A DNA stretch of 64,000 nt, from positions 9,858,001 through 9,922,000 of the forward strand of contig OW203991.1 in assembly GCA_934047225.1 (NCBI GenBank), read 5' to 3'. This document shows, piece by piece, positions 54,670 through 64,000 of the stretch. The position numbers and the translations under genes are program-made. This DNA comes from Ypsolopha sequella (Eukaryota > Arthropoda > Insecta > Lepidoptera > Ypsolophidae). A model generated the notes under the pieces. It was given only the letters and a program-made list of their open reading frames with translations, ran no database searches and was not told the DNA's origin. Position 1 is the first letter of the stretch, and every line of letters begins with the position of its first letter.

Positions 54670-55357
54670 TGTTCAGTACAGGTGTACCGAACGTGCACCG
54701 GTTCCAGCAAAGTCCGGCAGTTGTGTGTGCGAGAGGAAGCAGGCGAGGTATGGGGCTAATAAGAGAAACGAGAAATCGACTTTGCGATAGCCCCGTCCAC
54801 ACCGATCAGTCGACTCGTTGTTGCTCGATGCTCGCAGCGAGAGAGAGAGAGAGAGACGCTCGTAGATCCTTTCAGTCCCACGCCACCGCTTTTTCTTGTC
54901 TCGTTCCTCGAAGCCCGCCGTCCAGGTTGGAGCTTCTACTGCAGTGGAGTGAAGAGAGGCCTCTGGTGTCTTCGGATGTCTTCAGAAGTCTTCTTGTTTC
55001 GGCGAGCGGTAGCGGACTGATTTTTTGCCGGATTGAGCGTATTTATATCCTAATATCTAGGCTGTCAGATAGCGCTAGTTGCCACGATTCCTATGTGTCG
55101 ACCAATCGTTGTGGGGGTAGTCTATCCTTTATTTATAATGGACTGTATTGTTACATTATGTAATTACTATTAATATTATGTATTATCATTAGTTATGTTT
55201 AGCTTTTTTGGGCCGCTATCTAAGTATTTATTTATTTGCGACCCAAATGAAACCATATACACCTAAATCATATTTATTTATCTTATAGCTACTTATTTAC
55301 ATATAGCTACCTATTTACATGTTATCTTATGTATCTATCTAATCGGCGTCGTGTACA
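54670..55357 (-). repeat. 5' LTR of the BEL/Pao element
   Basis: Same 688-bp sequence as 47627-48314 with a constant offset of 7043 and no difference noticed over the whole length. Identity implies recent reverse transcription or gene conversion. Confidence 0.95.
55018..55050 (-). promoter_or_regulatory. LTR core promoter: TATA box and TCAGT initiator
   Basis: On the minus strand GGATATAAATACGC (55037-55050) is followed by AATCAGTCC. The A of TCAGT falls 29 nt after the first T of TATAAATA, at 55018, the spacing expected for an arthropod TATA plus TCAGT initiator. This divides the LTR into U3 of about 340 bp and R-U5 of about 350 bp. Confidence 0.65.
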
Positions 55358-55362
55358 CATAT
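55358..55362. repeat. Target-site duplication (right)
   Basis: CATAT, identical to 47622-47626. Confidence 0.9.
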
Positions 55363-55815
55363 CTGCCCCGCTTTTTTTTCAACTCCTTCTGCCGCAGCGC
55401 CCGTCTTCGAGCAGGTAAGTGGGATGAGGGCAGTGTATTAATACAAGTCGCATCTCACACCAACGACCTGCCACATTTCCACGGCATCAAAGTCAATCCG
55501 TCGGACCTTTTGGCATCATCCAGACAAAACCCATACGGTTCTGAAATAGCTGGGACGTTACTGCTGGCAAGGGCCCGGCGCATGATGTCGTCAGATCGGC
55601 ATACGCGCGAGCTGTCCGGCGCTGAATGGGCAGGACAGACTGTGGTGACCAAGTGGGTTGACGTTCTCCCCACAGCGGCAGCCAAGAGATTGGTTCGTTA
55701 TTGTACCCAGTAGCAGGCTTACGGCCAAAGACAGAGTTGTCCTATCCAACAAAGTGCTGATGTTTGTTTAAGGCACCGCATTCAGCCAGCACCCCGATTC
55801 TGGTGGGCTAGTGGC
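55363..55815 (-). pseudogene. Non-LTR retrotransposon relic, 5' piece (zinc finger and endonuclease-like region)
   Basis: The minus strand reads ESGCWLNAVP, a stop, ISTLLDRTTLSLAVSLLLG, then GCRCGENVNPLGHHSLSC (C-C-H-C zinc motif). After a frame change it reads MRRALASSNVPAISEPYGF, KRSDGLTLMPWKCGRSLV, a TGA stop (55457-55455) where Trp is expected, DATCINTLPSSHLPA, then KKKRGRY into the BEL insertion. The C-x-C-G...H-C followed by (K)RPDG--L-PW--G--LVWD block is the C-terminal region of certain invertebrate non-LTR elements and looks like a restriction-type nuclease core (PD...D). Several stops and a frameshift show it was dead, probably before BEL inserted. It continues at 47626-47485. Confidence 0.8.
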
Positions 55816-56419
55816 TAAGAGACGAGTCCTATCAGCGGTTTTATATTATGTTTTAATTATATATTTAGCAAATTGAAAAAATTCAAGAATTTATTTAAAA
55901 TATTCACCACAAGTGAGTATTATAAAAAATACAACGTTTTCATTCACAAAGTGGTGATTTTGCAATAAAACAGGTAAGGTACAGCATGTATAACTTTGGC
56001 TATTTGCCAGTTTGCTTTTTCATAAATTGGCATGAATCGTATGTAAATTGTGGTTAAATTTTTAAGAGGAAAAGTTAAATGGGTCTGCTTGAAAATTTTA
56101 GTTGTTAAACTTCTGCTTGAAATTACTTTTTAGTAGTAACGATCCTTTAAGTATGCCGATATTTTTCACATTAATGTATCGATGTATTGTTACACTTGTA
56201 ATAAAGGCAAATTAAGTGAGGCGAGCTTAAAATTGCTGAAATAAACATGGAAAAATAATAAAAATATCTCAAGATTTTCGAGCGGCCCGTTGCCACTGTG
56301 CAAAATAGACAAGTATAAAATAATATGTAGGGCAGGAAAGATTTCTCCGAATACCCTCGCCTTGAAACAAACAAGTATCTTTTTCCATGATCATGTACAT
56401 ATACGCTGAGAAACGGACG
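55816..56419. other. Stretch without recognised gene
   Basis: AT-rich; nothing supportable. Confidence 0.35.
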
Positions 56420-56895
56420 TTAAGGCGAATGGATACGCCAACTGCAATTTGGACCTGTCTTTGAAGGCCTACTCCTCCCACACGGATGGTCTAAAAACTA
56501 TTATAAAAATATATGATAGGCATTATAGAGTCAAAAATAAATTTTAAGTTTCATAAACTGTTTTCCTATTGTAAGTTTTGACAAAAAAAATCGAAAGTCA
56601 TCGAAAATTTCACATGATTAACACAAGAATTCTCTTACTCCTTCCAAACGCCTAAAGCGATTTTAATTATTATTTCACCAAATTATAGAAAATTTTTAGA
56701 TCTAAAAAATTTAAGTTCAAATTTTTTTTTCCGTTCATGGCGTCTATGTGAAAAGTATTATTTTCTCCTATTTTGCGCTAGCCGGACACGCAGTGGTTGT
56801 CGTAACAGCCACTTTTCAAGGCAAGCTGAAATGAACATTATTTCAATGTCGTTTCCGTTGATATTTGTACCGAAACACATCGAGTTACGCCTTAA
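56420..56895. mobile_element. TTAA-bounded element, family B (476 bp)
   Basis: Starts TTAAGGCGAATGGATACGCC; the right end in reverse complement is TTAAGGCGTAACTCGATGTG. TIRs are about 8-10 bp with TTAA on both sides. The right 120 bp resemble 8400-8527 and 35545-35660. Non-coding. Confidence 0.65.
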
Positions 56896-57681
56896 AAGAA
56901 CAACTGTATTCTGTATTTTAAAAGTACAAAACACCTAAAGTAGTTATCTCAATATAAACTACAACAGAAACATATTTCCCAATGCATTCAAGACTCTCGT
57001 CTCTACAGTCGTAGAAAGTTGTCTCCAAAGGCAAATATAATCCGCTCCCCATAAACTGATTGGAAAACTTTACTCTCTCGAAGCCATTTTGTGTCGGCTA
57101 AAGTTTGGAATACTTTGTTTGGGTACTAACGGTTTTATGATGAACTGAGTATTTTTCCTCGTAAAGAATAGTTCGCTCGCAGAAGCAGATTTTCATGGAA
57201 CGTTTTTGGTGTGGAAAGTTTGCTGATTCAGCTTGTTTGCGAGTCGATTTTTGCAACTAAGTTAACTTATTTGATTTGAAGCATGTATCATTTATACTGT
57301 ACCTATACAGCTGCAGATTTGCAGGCACTCGTTGAATTTTTTAACTAGCAAGTTTAGAAAAAGCGATCTTCAGAAGAAAGTCATACAACAAATTAAGTGA
57401 TTGAGGATATGACTCCATAGTTTTGCAACTTTATAGATCCACAACATTGAAATAACTTTGCAGTTGTGAAAAACTCCCACACATCTTCCTCTTTTGTTGA
57501 CGCTACTAAAATTCACCACTGAGGCACCAATCGTGATACATTATTGTGTGAATTAATATAATCGACTTCACTCATCGACATCACAACAACAGACTGAATA
57601 ACAAAAAAGTATGTTGATTTATTTAAGTATGTGTAGGGTTTCCTCAAAAACATTAACCCGTGTTGTTGTTTCTTTGTCTCT
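56896..57681. other. Stretch without recognised gene
   Basis: Nothing supportable, although 57000-57240 is compositionally more balanced than its surroundings. Confidence 0.35.
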
Positions 57682-57785
57682 TAAGAGCGGTTTCGCAGCC
57701 GGATTGTGAAAAACCAGCCTTTTTTAATTTATTGAAACAGAACACTTAAATTCAAAATTCCCTCAGTAATTATTCAAAAACAAAA
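57682..57785. repeat. Single arm of the 61459-61876 hairpin MITE
   Basis: AGAGCGGTTTCGCAGCCGGA, TTGTGAAAAACCAGCC, TTGAAACAGAACACTTAAAT and TCAGTAATTATTCAA match the left arm at 61459-61555. No inverted partner follows. Confidence 0.65.
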
Positions 57786-58556
57786 TTTCGAACAAAATAC
57801 AAACCCTTTACTAAATGTTTAAATTGAGTGTCTCAAAAATTATAACATACAACTGGTGAACATTTAGAATTGTAAAAAAAGCAGTTTAAAACTACCTGAG
57901 TTACGACGTCACATAAAATCTTCTACGGAGTACATTTCATAAATCTCACATCATAAAAAACGATCCACTGAAACTTCCATAGATTCCAAAAACCCCTTAC
58001 AACAAAACTCGAAGACAAGTCATAACCCTTAATATCCCTTTACATAAACTGGGACCATTCTTACCACATAAAAAGGGGATATTTCCCTACTAAAGCATCC
58101 CATAAACAGGCAGATGTATAAACTTATTTCGTAGTCATTCCGAAGGCTTTATGACAAGGCAGCTAAGGTTTATTTTTCTTACGCAAAGTGTGGGTGTTAA
58201 AAGTGATAAGAGGCATCTGTATTAGCTACTTGATCTATGCGTAATGTTGTGATAAACGAGAATGTAAAAAAAAACAAACATAAAAACGGAAAAGAAAAAA
58301 AAATTTAGTAATTTTGCTTAAAGATTATGTAAAGAAAAATATTCTTGAAAGACAAGAATGAAAATACTGTATCATTACCAAGAACTCAATATGTAATATG
58401 TACTGGCTGTTTAATATTAATTATCTAAATTTCGCCTTTATATAAAATACTGCAGCTGACGGATTTTCTATGAGAAGGCTAAAAATAATATTCTGAATAT
58501 AGCAAATAGAGTTAAATATTGAGTATTATTAGACCGCGTTACAAACATAAATATAC
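57786..58556. other. Stretch without recognised gene
   Basis: No repeat or coding similarity; 57900-58240 is richer in C than the flanks. Nothing more can be said. Confidence 0.35.
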
Positions 58557-58625
58557 TGACGCCTATCTCACAGAAACCACAGATTTTTATGTGCTACGAT
58601 CCTAATATACCTCTTCGATGTATAT
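58557..58625 (+). repeat. Dispersed repeat family I, degraded partial copy
   Basis: CTGACGCCTATCTCACAGAA and TGCTACGATCCTAATATACC resemble the start of 45083-45205. Confidence 0.35.
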
Positions 58626-58955
58626 CAAGAGCGTTACAAATTAGAAAATCAGTCAGAAAACGTATATGGTCTATGTTATAATAGCATTTTTTTTTTCGTG
58701 GTATCGGTATCGTCTACAACGAAAACCTTTGACTATCAGAAAAATAAAAAAAATAAAGATAAAAAAGTAAAAGCAAACACAAAGTACGCTGAAAATTCAT
58801 TGCGAATTCACTGGAAATTAGAACTTCTCTTGTTTGGGTAATAAAATCAACTGGTAAGACGTAAAAAGTTTGCACGGAGTAACTCCGAAACTGGTTCAAC
58901 GTAAAAGTGGTTGTTTGAAATAGAAATAGATTTATTTAAAATAGATTTATTTATT

Positions 58956-58995
58956 AATGTGTTTATAATAAATATTTATTTATTATAAACACATT
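58956..58995. repeat. 40-bp AT-rich palindrome
   Basis: AATGTGTTTATAATAAATAT is joined directly to its reverse complement with one mismatch near the centre. Confidence 0.85.
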
Positions 58996-59086
58996 TTTCG
59001 TCTATATTATTGTAAATAGTGTATTACACGGATTTTTTTTCAGGAAATAATACAAAATCCAATCAAAATTGGAATACCTTAAATAC

Positions 59087-59205
59087 ATACATACATACAT
59101 ATACTCACGCCTGTCTCCCAGAGGGTTAGGCAGAGACTACATATTTCTATCTGCTACGATCTTGTCATACAAGCTCTTCTGTTCCAGAGACTTTTAACAT
59201 GCCCT
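59087..59205 (+). repeat. Dispersed repeat family I, copy with CATA microsatellite
   Basis: A short ACAT array leads into CTCACGCCTGTCTCCCAGAG, GGTTAGGCAGAGACTACATA, TCTGCTACGATCTTGTCATA and CAAGCTCTTCTGTTCCAG, matching 34598-34725 and 45083-45205. Confidence 0.7.
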
Positions 59206-59329
59206 TGTATGTCGCCAATTTGGCAAGCCTTTATAACCTGTTTTTTTTTTATTGTTTACAAGTTTTTGCTTATTGCATTTTGCAGAATTTCTTTTAGTCC
59301 AAATTCTCAATTTTGAGACTTAGATTCGA

Positions 59330-59575
59330 ATTTTGCGTGTCCAGCATGCACCAATGAGTTTTTTGGAATTTATGTACATAATATCTTTACTTACCACTAA
59401 ACTTGCTGCATGGTGAAGGAAAACACTGTAAAGTAAACCTGCATGCCTCAAATAGCGTGAATTTGAGCCCGAAGTACGACGGCCAGACTCATCTTCATCA
59501 CGTTGGGACGTAAAAATCCTTGGTGAAAAGAGGGTGGATATGACATAAGCTCAGGAATATTATGTCGTGAAGATA
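59330..59575 (+). mobile_element. SINE, same family as 40990-41320
   Basis: ACCAATGAGTTTTTTGGAAT, GGTGAAGGAAAACACTGTAA, CCTGCATGCCTCAAATAGCG and CATCACGTTGGGACGTAAAA align in order with 41040-41240. The tRNA-like head is degraded. Confidence 0.6.
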
Positions 59576-59941
59576 CCTATACCGAGGCTGTCTTCCAGAG
59601 GGACAGATCTTTTCCTCTTCCACTACATTCACCATCATCATCATCCATTTCGGTGAGCGGTTGACGTGACCTTTCTACAATAAGTATTTTGCTAATTTCG
59701 TCCACTGTGTCTTTCAAAAGTTAATTAATTTTTGCATTGCATTTTGTTCGTATCACTTGTTTCATACATTTTTACTACATGTAAATGTAAATAATTTTGA
59801 TTGATACAACACAATTCATACCAGAGACACAGTAAGTGATTATAACCAACTTTTTTGGCCCGATGCCAGTTGGTTTGAAAGGGCAAAATTTTGTTTTGTG
59901 GATTTCGCAAAAATAGACATTGAACCTCTTTACTGTTCTGT

Positions 59942-60174
59942 TATAACCCGCGCAGTTGAAGAAAGGAATTGAAAACGGCGTCGTGTACTTGTGTCTGCAT
60001 TGAACTGTCATAGAGTCAGCATAAAAATTGGTTGCTTTATTATTATTTTGTACGGAGTAAGCGGCAAATCCAGACTACTTTTTTATGCAATCCAGACTAC
60101 TTGCGACCAAATTTTAATGCTGACTCTATCACAGACGCCATATTCAATTCCTTTCTTTAACTGCGCGGGTTATA
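59942..60174. mobile_element. 233-bp foldback MITE with TATA ends
   Basis: TATAACCCGCGCAGTTGAAG, AAAGGAATTGAA and ATAGAGTCAGCAT on the left are inverted on the right (TATAACCCGCGCAGTTAAAG in reverse complement). The left arm carries about 30 extra bases. Outer TA/TA suggests a TA target. Confidence 0.75.
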
Positions 60175-60523
60175 CTCATAGTCACCTACTGAACATGATG
60201 TATCAGCCAAAATTCTCAAAGATTTTCGAAGGTTAAATATGAAAGCCACGCACAAGTAACTGCACTAAAAATGGGCGTGTTTGATTGATTTCAAATTTGA
60301 AAAAATAGACAAGTAATTGTGTAGAAAGTTTATAATTTTAAACCAGTTTATCAATGTCATACTAAAACGTATACATTTCTACAAAAAATCATAATTATGA
60401 AAATACCATGCTTAAGGATTTGTTCTCTTACTCTTTGGTTCTTATTTTAAAATATGTTGACCGTTGTTAAAAAAATCTTATAGTCCAATTAACGAGTCCT
60501 TTTTTATAAAAATACCAGCCCCC

Positions 60524-60674
60524 GTAGCATAATGTTTATTCGCGCGCGACGCAACTTAGTTGACCCACAAGTGCGAGGAGCGTAAAACTATGTTTTTGCG
60601 ATTAAACAATATGTCAAGCTCCTAACACTTGTGATTCAGCTAAGCCGCGTCACGAGTGTTAAACATTGTGCTAC
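60524..60674. mobile_element. Hairpin MITE, family D copy 2 (151 bp)
   Basis: GTAGCATAATGTTTATTCGC with GACGCAACTTAGTTGA is mirrored by TCAGCTAAGCCGCGTC and GTTAAACATTGTGCTAC. It is related to 19029-19134 and longer by a 45-bp centre. Confidence 0.7.
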
Positions 60675-61458
60675 AGGCGTTGGACAATGATTTTCTAGCG
60701 TTTTCTGTCACTTTTGCAGTGTGTAGGTATCATAAAGTAGAGTATGAATATGAACATTTAGAATAATGTGATAAATAAATTCTATTAAACGTTATTTTTT
60801 TATTTTCTAATCTGTATAACCGTCGTTACAACATGAACCACCAAGGAGTGTCAGAGATTTTAATCGACAATATTACGTCCAGCAGTGATTGTAACCTCTG
60901 TCGTTGTAATTCAAGCATACAAATAAACCCACACCTTAACGTGGCTTTCGAAGGACGCAGACAGAACACAAACGTGCCCCTATTGGATTCAATCTCTGGA
61001 TAAACTTCAAACCCCTGGGCCACACACCACCCATTTATATTATTGACTATTTACCACACTGCAAAGTTTCACCGTCAGAAGGATTATTTTATAACTCAAC
61101 TTCAAACTCTTCGTTGATTGGACTATTAAAGATAATTTTGTATTCAAACAAATACGAATGTATTTTTAGATGTCATATTAATCTTGGTTTGCTATGTATT
61201 AAAATATAATTTAATATGAAATACGAAATACAATGTAATTAAACAATAATTAAAATTAAAATTAATCTTAATTAGAATACAATCGGTGAGCTGCAAAAAC
61301 TATCCTGATATCCGGAATAAAGAAGAATACAAATACACTTACTCTACAATTAGTACCCGTATTTTCACAAAATAACGCCCAGTTTCTGATTTAAGATAAT
61401 CCCGCTAAGCGATACTTAAATCACAAATTGGCCAATCACTGCGCTATATTTAATACTT
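60675..61458. other. Stretch without recognised gene
   Basis: AT-rich; nothing supportable. Confidence 0.35.
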
Positions 61459-61876
61459 AAGAGCGGTATCGCAGCCGGATTGTGAAAAACACGCCTTTTT
61501 CTAATTAATCGAAACAGAACACTCAAATTACAAATTCACTCAATAGTTATTCAACAAAACCTAATTACCTGTGTATGTTGCCATCGCAGTTTCCATTAAC
61601 TTCTACAGTCTAGAATTTAAAAATTTTTAAATAAAAAATAGTTTTAATTTTAAATAGATTCTCTAAATAAGAATTTTAAATGTTTTGAATTTAAAAATGT
61701 TGAAATTCTAATTTACTGAAATCAAAGGAAACTTTGCGAATGCAGTATACACAATACATAAATATGTAATAAGGTTTTGTTGAATAACTATTGAGTGAAT
61801 TTTTTATTTGAGTGTTCTGTTTCGATTAATTAGAAAAAGGCGGGTTTTTCACAATCCGGCTGCGATACCCCTCTTG
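61459..61876. mobile_element. 418-bp MITE with about 100-bp TIRs
   Basis: AAGAGCGGTATCGCAGCCGG, TTGTGAAAAACACGCC, TTAATCGAAACAGAACACTC and CAATAGTTATTCAACAAAAC (61459-61560) recur inverted at 61775-61876 with few differences. A 215-bp AT-rich loop has no ORF. A lone arm is at 57682. Confidence 0.8.
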
Positions 61877-62087
61877 AGCATTGCTTAACTTGGATTTCTC
61901 AAATATAAAATTGGGGTAAATCACTGTACTGATTAATATTACATAAAAATAGGAATGCAATAATATTACAAAGGCACTGAAAGAAAACACTGTTACCATA
62001 TTTATGTATATAAACAGTTTTCTTATTCTTGGTATGCTTTTTACTGCATGATGTATGGTGTCTGCTGTTCAATATAATAATGTGGGC

Positions 62088-62151
62088 AAGTGCGAATCGG
62101 ACTCGCGCACAAAGGGTTCCGTACCACCAAATAAATCAATAACGGAACCCT
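62088..62151. repeat. GGTTCCGT hairpin repeat
   Basis: AAGTGCGAATCGGACTCGCG leads into AGGGTTCCGT (62113-62122) and ACGGAACCCT (62142-62151), a perfect 10-bp stem. Pieces occur at 4855, 11786 and 33309. It is a very common short dispersed sequence in moths (recalled). Confidence 0.55.
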
Positions 62152-62594
62152 AAAAATATTATGGTAAATAACAACAATATATTAGATGCCGACAATGACA
62201 ATAAAGCAAGCCGCTAAAATGGTTGCGCCTGGCAAACAATTCGCGGCTCCCGCTGTGTGCAAAACCCTAATATCTGAACCGCTATGTATTTCTTGTAATC
62301 AATACATAATCACCATGATTATTTTTTTATTTTTCGATCCTCTTGTTTCGGAGAAAAAAATGGGGGACATGATTACTTTAAAAATGCTAAATTTTCGAGG
62401 TTTTTTCGTATGGGGATTCCTAGGTTTCAAATGTCAAATTACATCAAGGCGCGGTTGTGGCTAAGCATCAGGCTATTGCGCAATAAAAATCAATCACGAA
62501 TAATTTAATTCGCTTAGATTAAATTATGTTAAGGTGTGTAAATTCGAAAACCATTTCGAGATTTAGGCTTAATAAGCCGTATTTTCGAAATTGT

Positions 62595-62893
62595 GGTCTA
62601 AAAAACCTCATGATGATGAATATTTTTAAAAAAAAGCTGCAACTTCCAGTTGCCTTCGTGTGACGTCACTTGAGAAATGGCTGTTTAGAAATGTGTCCTT
62701 TGGTATCAAAATAAATTCATACATCATTCAACATTTGCTGCCGACTGATTTGACAGATGAGTAGACAGACAGAGGCAGACCACTTTCTTTATAAGCAATC
62801 ACACATCACAATCAGTATAATGTCTAAAATTTTCAAGTGACGTCACAACCGAAAATTCTTTAAAAAATCATAAAAAATAATGGTTATTTTATA
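62595..62893 (+). repeat. Dispersed repeat family F, copy 2
   Basis: Inverse orientation to 32030-32295, with TGACGTCACTTGAGAAATGG, GACAGATGAGTAGACAGACA and AAGTGACGTCACAACC. About 70-80% alike by eye. Confidence 0.7.
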
Positions 62894-64000
62894 AACCAAA
62901 ATAATGAAAACTAAGTCCTAAAATGGCGTGTATATCCTGAAATAAAATCTTTTTTTTTTTTCTTTTTTTGGTCCACTTGCGATCGGTCTTTTGACCATAA
63001 GCAGGCATTTTGTGGGTAAAGAGCTTGTGGGTTGGCTGATACAGCTATCAAAAAAAAAAAAAAAAAAAACTTTTTGAAATTAAGCCATGGGAATTCTGTT
63101 AAACATTATTTTGGGATTCTACTATCAGCGGGAGCAGTGTTGAAAGTCGAAGCAATTCCTGAGAATATTCCCATAAAACTTGAGGTCAAGAATGCAAACT
63201 ACGTCACTAAACTTATGTATGATACAATTTTGTCATTTAAATTGGAGTTTAGCTATTTAGTGCTGAATTTCAAGACTAAAATTCCTAAAACAAAATTGTA
63301 CGAACTGGAAACTTTCCTTTCATTCTGAAGAAGCTACATATAACTTACAAAAATACTACAAATAGAATAAGTATTTACAGTAAGAGATACCATAATGTAG
63401 GTAAACTACTAAAGGTAAGAATAAATCACTATTCACATTAGGAAAATACATGCTATATAAACGCAAACTTCTAATTAAACCACTTTTATATATGTAAGTA
63501 ATACAATTTTAAGCAAGTGTTTAAGTAAACACAACATTATTTTTATATATTTTCCGAATCTACGTGTTTAAAAAATTTCAAGGAACCACGTGTGCTACTG
63601 GGATACTTTGTGCAAATTTATGATTTGAATATCTTAAGAGGCCGGCGGGGTGCATAGTTCATACAAATCGCAGATAAAAAGCTTAAAATAACGTATTTAC
63701 AATGGACTTGGAACAAAATTTGTTTGGTATGATAAAAAATATCCACTTAAAGCAACTGTAAATTACTTTAACTGATATTTATTATGTCGCCTCTTTACTT
63801 TACTCTTTACTTAAACTGAAATCAATGGCATTCGCTTACGAAGTAAATTCAGTTTTGTTTTATTATTTCTGTCAAGTAAGCATTAATTTATCACGTAGCA
63901 AATAATTAACGATTAAAAAAGGTAATAAACCATTATCATTGATTAAATTATCTCTTGTAAAAAAAGTTGTTCCGGAAATGACGTATAAGTTTTGAACATG
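62894..64000. other. Stretch without recognised gene
   Basis: AT-rich, with a poly(A) run at 63051-63069. A 98-codon plus-strand frame from 63032 has no recognisable motif and is not supported. Confidence 0.35.

Larger units (their letters stand above)
47627..55357 (-). mobile_element. Complete BEL/Pao LTR retrotransposon
   Basis: 7731 bp, transcribed on the minus strand. In order (minus strand): 5' LTR 55357-54670, primer-binding site 54668-54651, gag amino-terminal ORF 54617-53448, gag-pol ORF 53872-48296, polypurine tract, 3' LTR 48314-47627. Both LTRs are 688 bp, start TGTACACG and end CTGAACA, and show no difference on reading. Flanking CATAT duplications are intact. The domain order protease, RT, RNase H, integrase together with the Gag and C-terminal domains places it in BEL/Pao (semotivirus-type) rather than Ty3 or Copia. 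No env-like ORF is present. The large ORF has no stop. The one possible defect is the frame change between the two ORFs. Confidence 0.97.

Noticed and set aside
54618..54710. Upstream extension of the gag ORF to an ATG inside the LTR
   Set aside because: It would make the protein cross the primer-binding site and the LTR end; the ATG at 54617 is the first plausible start.
63032..63328. 98-codon plus-strand ORF near the right edge
   Set aside because: Starts across a poly(A) run, has no recognisable motif and AT-driven composition.

Overview
The window looks like AT-rich, gene-poor insect DNA, most likely from a moth or butterfly. The lepidopteran call is an inference. It rests on the Helitron termini, the LINE 3' tails ending in TTTC or TTTATTTTA runs, several tRNA-derived SINE-like repeats with a GAAGGAAAACA core, and many hairpin MITEs. 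No exon of a cellular gene could be recognised. It reads as intergenic or intronic sequence built from mobile elements of different ages.

The dominant object is a complete BEL/Pao LTR retrotransposon on the minus strand (47627-55357, 7731 bp). Its two 688-bp LTRs look identical by eye and it is flanked by a 5-bp duplication, CATAT. It has a tRNA-Tyr type primer-binding site, a polypurine tract and a TATA/TCAGT promoter in the LTR. A 389-codon Gag amino-terminal ORF overlaps, in another frame, an uninterrupted 1858-codon ORF. That ORF carries the rest of Gag, protease, reverse transcriptase, RNase H, integrase and a C-terminal domain. The element sits inside an older, decayed non-LTR retrotransposon fragment, also on the minus strand, which it splits into 47485-47626 and 55363-55815.

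Layout. 1-2230: unique DNA with two pieces of a TTAA-bounded repeat and a weak candidate spliced transcript. 2640-3433: 5'-truncated LINE with poly(A). 3471-3868: MITE with 31-bp TIRs. 4076-6070: Helitron with a Pif1 helicase remnant. 7395-10003: cluster of TTAA-bounded and other repeats. 12075-19134: Helitron relic, several foldback elements and LINE tails. 19848-20610: GC-rich probable retroelement 3' end. 24387-25685: double-hairpin MITE, foldback and SINE. 27361-28160: 59-bp minisatellite with a dimeric substructure. 29036-34725: LINE tails, a second Helitron and dispersed repeats. 35300-37609: MITE, SINE piece and a 570-bp foldback. 39109-42713: truncated tRNA-like sequence, an 83-bp perfect palindrome, an RTE-type fragment, a SINE and an AT-rich palindrome. 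43093-46702: TTAA element, LINE RT fragment and small repeats. 47485-55815: the nested LINE/BEL locus. 56420-62893: more MITEs, foldbacks and SINEs.

The only coding sequence that looks under recent selection is the BEL/Pao element. Everything else is non-autonomous, truncated or decayed. Paralogous copies inside the window (for example 9629/42333, 22461/33384, 8689/43093, 32030/62595) allowed many repeat boundaries to be set by internal comparison alone.
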